Assembly: GCA_020747065.1 (NCBI GenBank)
Contig: JAGMVK010000008.1
Coordinates: 1,798,001 to 1,862,000 of the forward strand
Reading direction: 5' to 3'
Source: Cadophora sp. MPI-SDFR-AT-0126
Lineage: Eukaryota; Ascomycota; Leotiomycetes; Helotiales; Ploettnerulaceae
Length of the DNA: 64,000 nt
Position 1 is the stretch's first letter, and every line of letters begins with the position of its first letter. Under the pieces are notes generated by a model. The model saw only the letters and a list, made by a program, of their open reading frames with translations. It ran no database searches and had not been told where the DNA came from. Shown one piece after another: positions 60,015-64,000 of the stretch. A program made the position numbers and the translations under genes.

Positions 60015-62132
60015 ATGGCGACTGCTGCCGCGAGTCTGACGGGCGACAGCTCTTCGTACCCTCAATTTCGAACATTCGTCGGAGGGGTCACCAGCTCATT
60101 CAATAACGGCGCCCATGCTCAAGCCCAGACTCAGGCCCACGTCCCAAACGCCCAAGTTGATAACATGGATCAGAATCAACAACAGGACCAAACTCCTGGA
60201 GCTGCATCTGCGAGACCAATCTCTCTCGATCTCAATCAATCCAATTCGCCAAGTATGGCAGAGCTCGAAGCAGCCGAGCTGGCCTCCACTAAAGCTCTAA
60301 TCGAAGGTGTCCTGGGACCGAATAAGGACGGCAGAGTCAGGAATCCTGTCCCCAGCAAGCTGAAGGGCAAGACAGATAATAAGCAGGGGAACTTCGGCGT
60401 CATGCACATGGGAATGAGCCCGGGAAAGAAGACTGAGGTTCAAAGTCAGGGGAGAGATGCTGCTGCAGAGCGCGACGCTGCGGCACGGCGAACGAGCGAG
60501 AATACAGCTTCTCGTGCGAAAGCTGCACAGTCTGAGAAATACGTGCCACCAAAGAAACGCGGTCTGGATGCGAGTTTGAACGCGGATCCGCGAAGTCGGA
60601 GTTCGCCTTTTGGAGGTTCACGCGATACTCAGAGATCGAGACCTCTGGCTCCGGATGAGACGAAGTCGGAACAGGCTAGACTATTGACGCTTTTGAGAAG
60701 CATCAATCCTGTCACAGTGGTGGACCAGATATGTAAGGCCGTGGCATACTTTGGAGGAATTCCCGGAGCCCCCCCTCCTGAAGATGGGATCTTTCCAGAG
60801 AGCGCGAATACTAGAGAGACAGGAGCGCTGTTTATCGGGTGGCTGGCAGAGATATTTCCTGATCTAACGCCAAGAAGCCCTGAAGTCTCGAAAGATCATG
60901 CTGCAAAGAAGAAAGGACGGCCGTCGAAGGGCGTGAAAGATACTCCTACCAGTGAATCTTCCGAAGCTCCAAACTCGAGAAATGGATATGGGTATGGGCC
61001 AGCAGTTTCTGCTCCATCTTGGGGCCTTCCTCAATCTCTCGCACTGGTTAATACACCAGTGGTAGCAAATCCTGTACCTCTTGGCGAGCCTAAATTCCAA
61101 ATGCCCGAGCAGTCCCTCGAGCAACCTTCTCCAAGGACACCTGCAAAGAATCAGGCGGACGACAGCTCATCTACGAATAAGAGGAGAAGAGGCAGACCCA
61201 AAGGGTCGCGGAATAAGGGCAAGGATGGACAGCCAGACTCAGAGGCAGCCAATATGACGGATGGCCAACAACAGGCTCAAGCGGCGCCTCAGTCTCCTCA
61301 AGTACAATCTATAACTGCTAAAGTTGCACAACCAAGCCCTGCGATGGCTATCACAGCCAATCCAATGCCAAGTTCTTTCGGGTCAAGCTTGAATACCGCA
61401 CCTAAGCCTGTCCAGAACCACCAAGTCCAGAATAATCAATATCCTGGGCAGCAATGGCAAGCAAGTAACCAGCTCAACCAAAATACTAATGCTGCAATTG
61501 TGGCCCCAGGGGATGAGTTGAGCCCAGAGGAACGTGCTGTATTGGAGGCATTCAGACATCACCCTCCTGATGGGGTACAACAAGTCAAACAAGTCGTGCC
61601 TTCTCCGATAGTACCTACAAAAAGTGCGCCTCCCGAAACGGGGCAGAAGAGAAAACGTGCTCCTGCAAAACCCAAGACTAACCCAACTCCTACGCCAAAA
61701 GTTGCAGCTGAGAGCCTACCGCAAACAAATCATCCGCCAATTCTACCCCCTGGCCGTGATAGCTCTATGGGAGTGGCAAAGGATGCGCTACAGTGGACTT
61801 CTGTCGGGTCTGCTACTGCCGCTGCTACGGCTGCAAAGACTTCTAATGCTTCTCCAACACCGACAATACCACCTGCGAAGCGTCCTCGCCAGCGTAAACC
61901 CAAGGCTCCAGCTAACGCAGATACTCCCTCGCGCAATCAGACCGCATCAGTAGTCAGTACTGCTACCCCTCCGATTCCGCCCCGCACAATCCCAGACTCT
62001 CAAGCATCGGCATCTCAGCAAAGTATCCAACAGAGTGTTCCACAGAGTATTCAACAGAGCATACCCCAGACTGTCCCAGTGTCCCGGCCAGCTGCGGAAG
62101 GTCTGGAGGCTCATTACAACTACTTTCAACAA

Positions 62133-62167
<35 letters not shown>

Positions 62168-63227
62168 TGGTCGAAGTAACACTCCAACTATGCCTCAGCA
62201 GCAAGTCCAGCAGCACTCTCGCCAGCACTCCAAACCACAATCTGCCACACCCCAGCAGTCTACCCCACAGTTGCAACAGCAGAATCTAATGCAACAACAG
62301 AAGTCACAGCAAGGCCAGCAGGCTACCCAACAGACTGGCCAGCGTGACGACAGCCAGAAGATGAACCAGTCGAATGCTGCCCGGCCATCGTCCACAGGTT
62401 TCTACAACCAGGGAAGCCAAGCAAGCTCGGCAACATATAGTCAGCAATACCCGTCTCATCAGCCTTCGCAGCTCTATGGTGCACCCCAAGCTTCTCCTCA
62501 GATGAGCAATAGCACAAACAACAGCTACCGGACAAGCAGTACTCACACGATGGCCCAAGCATCTCCACAGTTCTCTCAGGCGGAGAACACCTACAGAACG
62601 TCCAGTCCCCATACCCTTGGCCAACCATCTCCATCTTTCTCTCAAACAAGCACCAACTACAGAACTACGAGCACACATAACCTTGCTCAACACTCCCCTG
62701 CGGTGACGCAGGCAGAAAATAGCTACAGAACCCCAACATCTCATTCCATAGCCCAGCCATCACCCTCATACTCCACAGCCCGTTCACACTCCCAAAGCCA
62801 GCCATCTCACCAGAGCCATTACAACCACTTTTCGGATTCATCCTACATTGATCTGCCAACATTGGAATCACTTGGTCATTCCGGTGGTGCTGGCAGCACT
62901 AGCGTGGGCCTAAGTAACAACACCTATGGAACAACTGGCGGCTTTGGACAGGGCATTGCAGTGGGATTAGGAAATTCCCGATCCTCAGCCACTAGCAATA
63001 GCCTATATGGCAGCACTCCTGGTCTGAGCAACCCCTACGATGCCGGTGCCAATGATCTCCTCAGAGGTGTGGGAGTCTCCCGATCAGGAAGTAACAGTGC
63101 ATATGGGACTTCAAGTAACAGTGGTTCGGCATACGGAACATCGTCTTCGAGAATGGGGAATTCTTTTAATCCAACGAACCAAGAAGACATGAGGGAACAG
63201 TTGTTGAGAGGCTACGGACGTCGTTGA
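60015..63227 (+). CDS. AT-hook, glutamine-rich nuclear protein
   Basis: 1070 aa, one exon, start at MATAAASLTGDSSSYPQF. Probably a chromatin or transcription cofactor. Basic minor-groove-binding motifs: KKKGRPSKGVK at about residue 297 and KRRRGRPKGSRNKGK at about 390 (both with the AT-hook core GRP), plus a degenerate KRPRQRKPKAP at about 623. A run of 13 Gln lies at 705-717 within a Q/S/P-rich region of some 200 residues. Four 22-residue repeats follow at about 836-923 (consensus N-x-Y-R-T-x-S-x-H-x-x-A-Q-x-S-P). The tail is Ser/Gly/Tyr-rich and ends EDMREQLLRGYGRR. A small folded segment is likely near 215-285 (LLTLLRSINPVTVVDQICKA; GALFIGWLAEIFPDL). No catalytic motif. I do not recognise a named orthologue. 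Confidence 0.85.
62127..62165 (+). repeat. CAA/CAG (poly-Gln) repeat
   Basis: Thirteen glutamine codons, three CAA then ten CAG, within the AT-hook protein. The uninterrupted CAG part is the likely length-variable portion. Confidence 0.95.
62520..62783 (+). repeat. Four degenerate 66-bp repeats (22-aa units)
   Basis: Four consecutive 66-base units inside the AT-hook gene, each encoding Y-R-T near its start and A/G-Q-x-S-P near its middle. Exact period at protein level; DNA copies have diverged. Confidence 0.85.
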
Positions 63228-63902
63228 GAGATACCCTTGATTGATTGACCTAAAGAATTGATTGATACCACTTTTGAATTGCCACGAAACATATGGCCGG
63301 CAAATAAACGTTGATGAACGAATGGAATGCTTGTGAAATGGGGAGGCGAACAGGCAGGCGAACAGGCAGGCGAATTTGGGCGGCGTTCTTTTATTACTTG
63401 TATTTTTCTGTTCACAAACGTTCGTATTTACTAAATATAATGACGGGAATTTGGGAGGAGCCAGGGGCTCAATCAAGCTTGATGGAGGGGTTTGGGCGGA
63501 CGAGGGAATGGGGCACAGAAGAAATGGGAAACTTCACAAACCGGCCATGTGCATTTGATGGTGTACTAGGTAGTGAATGATGCTTGTTCGGAATTTGGTA
63601 GGAGGATCATTTGGTCTGAAACACACATACAGAGAATGTGCCTAGGGCTTCATTTACATCTTGTGATGTGGATATGAGATTGGTATGCAGAGTGCATCCA
63701 ATTGTGCCAGAGCTTTCATTTTCACGACCGAAACTTGTATGATATCTATATTCCCCAAAAAATGCCCAATATCCTGAAACTCCCTGGCGGTGCTTCGGCG
63801 CTGCTGCAGTCCCATTGTACAGACACAAATACAGCCACCGCCCAAGATCCCTAAATGAACAGAATATAACGCCGTGCAAATGCTGCTTGCTGCCTTTCCA
63901 GC
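63228..63902. other. Convergent gap at the right end
   Basis: 3' flanks. A 12-base unit (GCGAACAGGCAG) repeats about 2.5 times near 63347-63374. No coding frame supported. Confidence 0.5.
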
Positions 63903-64000
63903 TTAGTCCGATACGCCTCCGGGGGCTCCCATACCCTCTTGTTGCTCCGCATTCACATTCGTTCGTGGTGGAGTTCCGGATGTCCAGTCATCGATTTCCA
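63903..64000 (-). CDS. C-terminal end of a gene running off the window
   Basis: The minus frame is open from the window edge to a TAA at 63905-63903 and reads EIDDWTSGTPPRTNVNAEQQ and then EGMGAPGGVSD. Composition (Gly/Pro/Asn/Gln, acidic) looks like a natural soluble C-terminus, but 32 codons are too few to name a family. Low certainty; could be chance. Confidence 0.4.
   Translation of the reverse strand, partial: EIDDWTSGTPPRTNVNAEQQEGMGAPGGVSD

Overview
The window is nuclear DNA of a filamentous ascomycete (Pezizomycotina; a Leotiomycete-type relative is my guess, not proven). The evidence is intron-rich genes with mostly 45-95 nt introns, CTRAC/CTAAY branch points, a HET-domain gene, a Zn2Cys6 regulator, the fungal-only UPF0643 family, a COT1-type NDR kinase with a Q-rich N-terminus, and a transposon full of C-to-T type stop codons as expected of RIP. 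I rebuilt exon structures by hand. For 20 multi-exon genes the summed exon lengths divide by three and the joined reading frame matches the named family or, for two genes, stays open end to end.

Layout. 0-10.3 kb: COT1 kinase (-), TIM54 (+), NAA15 of the NatA acetyltransferase (-), a UPF0643 protein (-). 12.5-15 kb: a decayed HET protein with internal WW-like modules. 15.3-24.2 kb: a SAM-type mitochondrial carrier (-), MIX23/CID2 (+), eIF3h (-), S-adenosylhomocysteine hydrolase (+), a zinc-free MDR oxidoreductase (+). 25-27 kb: a complete but dead piggyBac-like element bounded by 27-bp inverted repeats. 27.5-30.6 kb: oligoribonuclease and phosphoglucomutase (both +).

31.9-42 kb is the accessory part: a cyanamide hydratase (-) beside a Zn2Cys6 regulator (-) with a damaged-looking splice acceptor, then an SDR (+), a cupin (+), a secreted GDSL esterase (-) and an ankyrin-repeat relic (+). 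42-44.4 kb holds no gene I can support.

44.4-64 kb: a GT92-type glycosyltransferase (+), an AAAP amino-acid transporter (-), an unusual single-chain succinyl-CoA synthetase alpha-beta fusion (-), a small acidic WDD protein (+), SUMO (-), the twin-CX9C protein CMC4 (+), NUP84/NUP107 (+), a 1070-aa AT-hook/poly-Q protein (+) and the tail of one more minus-strand gene at the right edge.

Functional links. Many housekeeping genes serve mitochondria (TIM54, SAM carrier, MIX23, CMC4, SCS fusion). The SAM carrier and SAH hydrolase, 4 kb apart, both belong to the methyl cycle, but nothing in the DNA shows co-regulation. The most unusual items are the fused succinyl-CoA synthetase whose ATP-grasp half is cut down and has lost its metal-binding motifs, the microexons (8 nt in that gene, 3 and 13 nt in CMC4, 13 nt in SAH hydrolase), two GC-AG introns at conserved coding positions, and a phosphoglucomutase with N-V-G-G in place of N-P-G-G in the catalytic serine loop. 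I saw no tRNA, rRNA or CRISPR.
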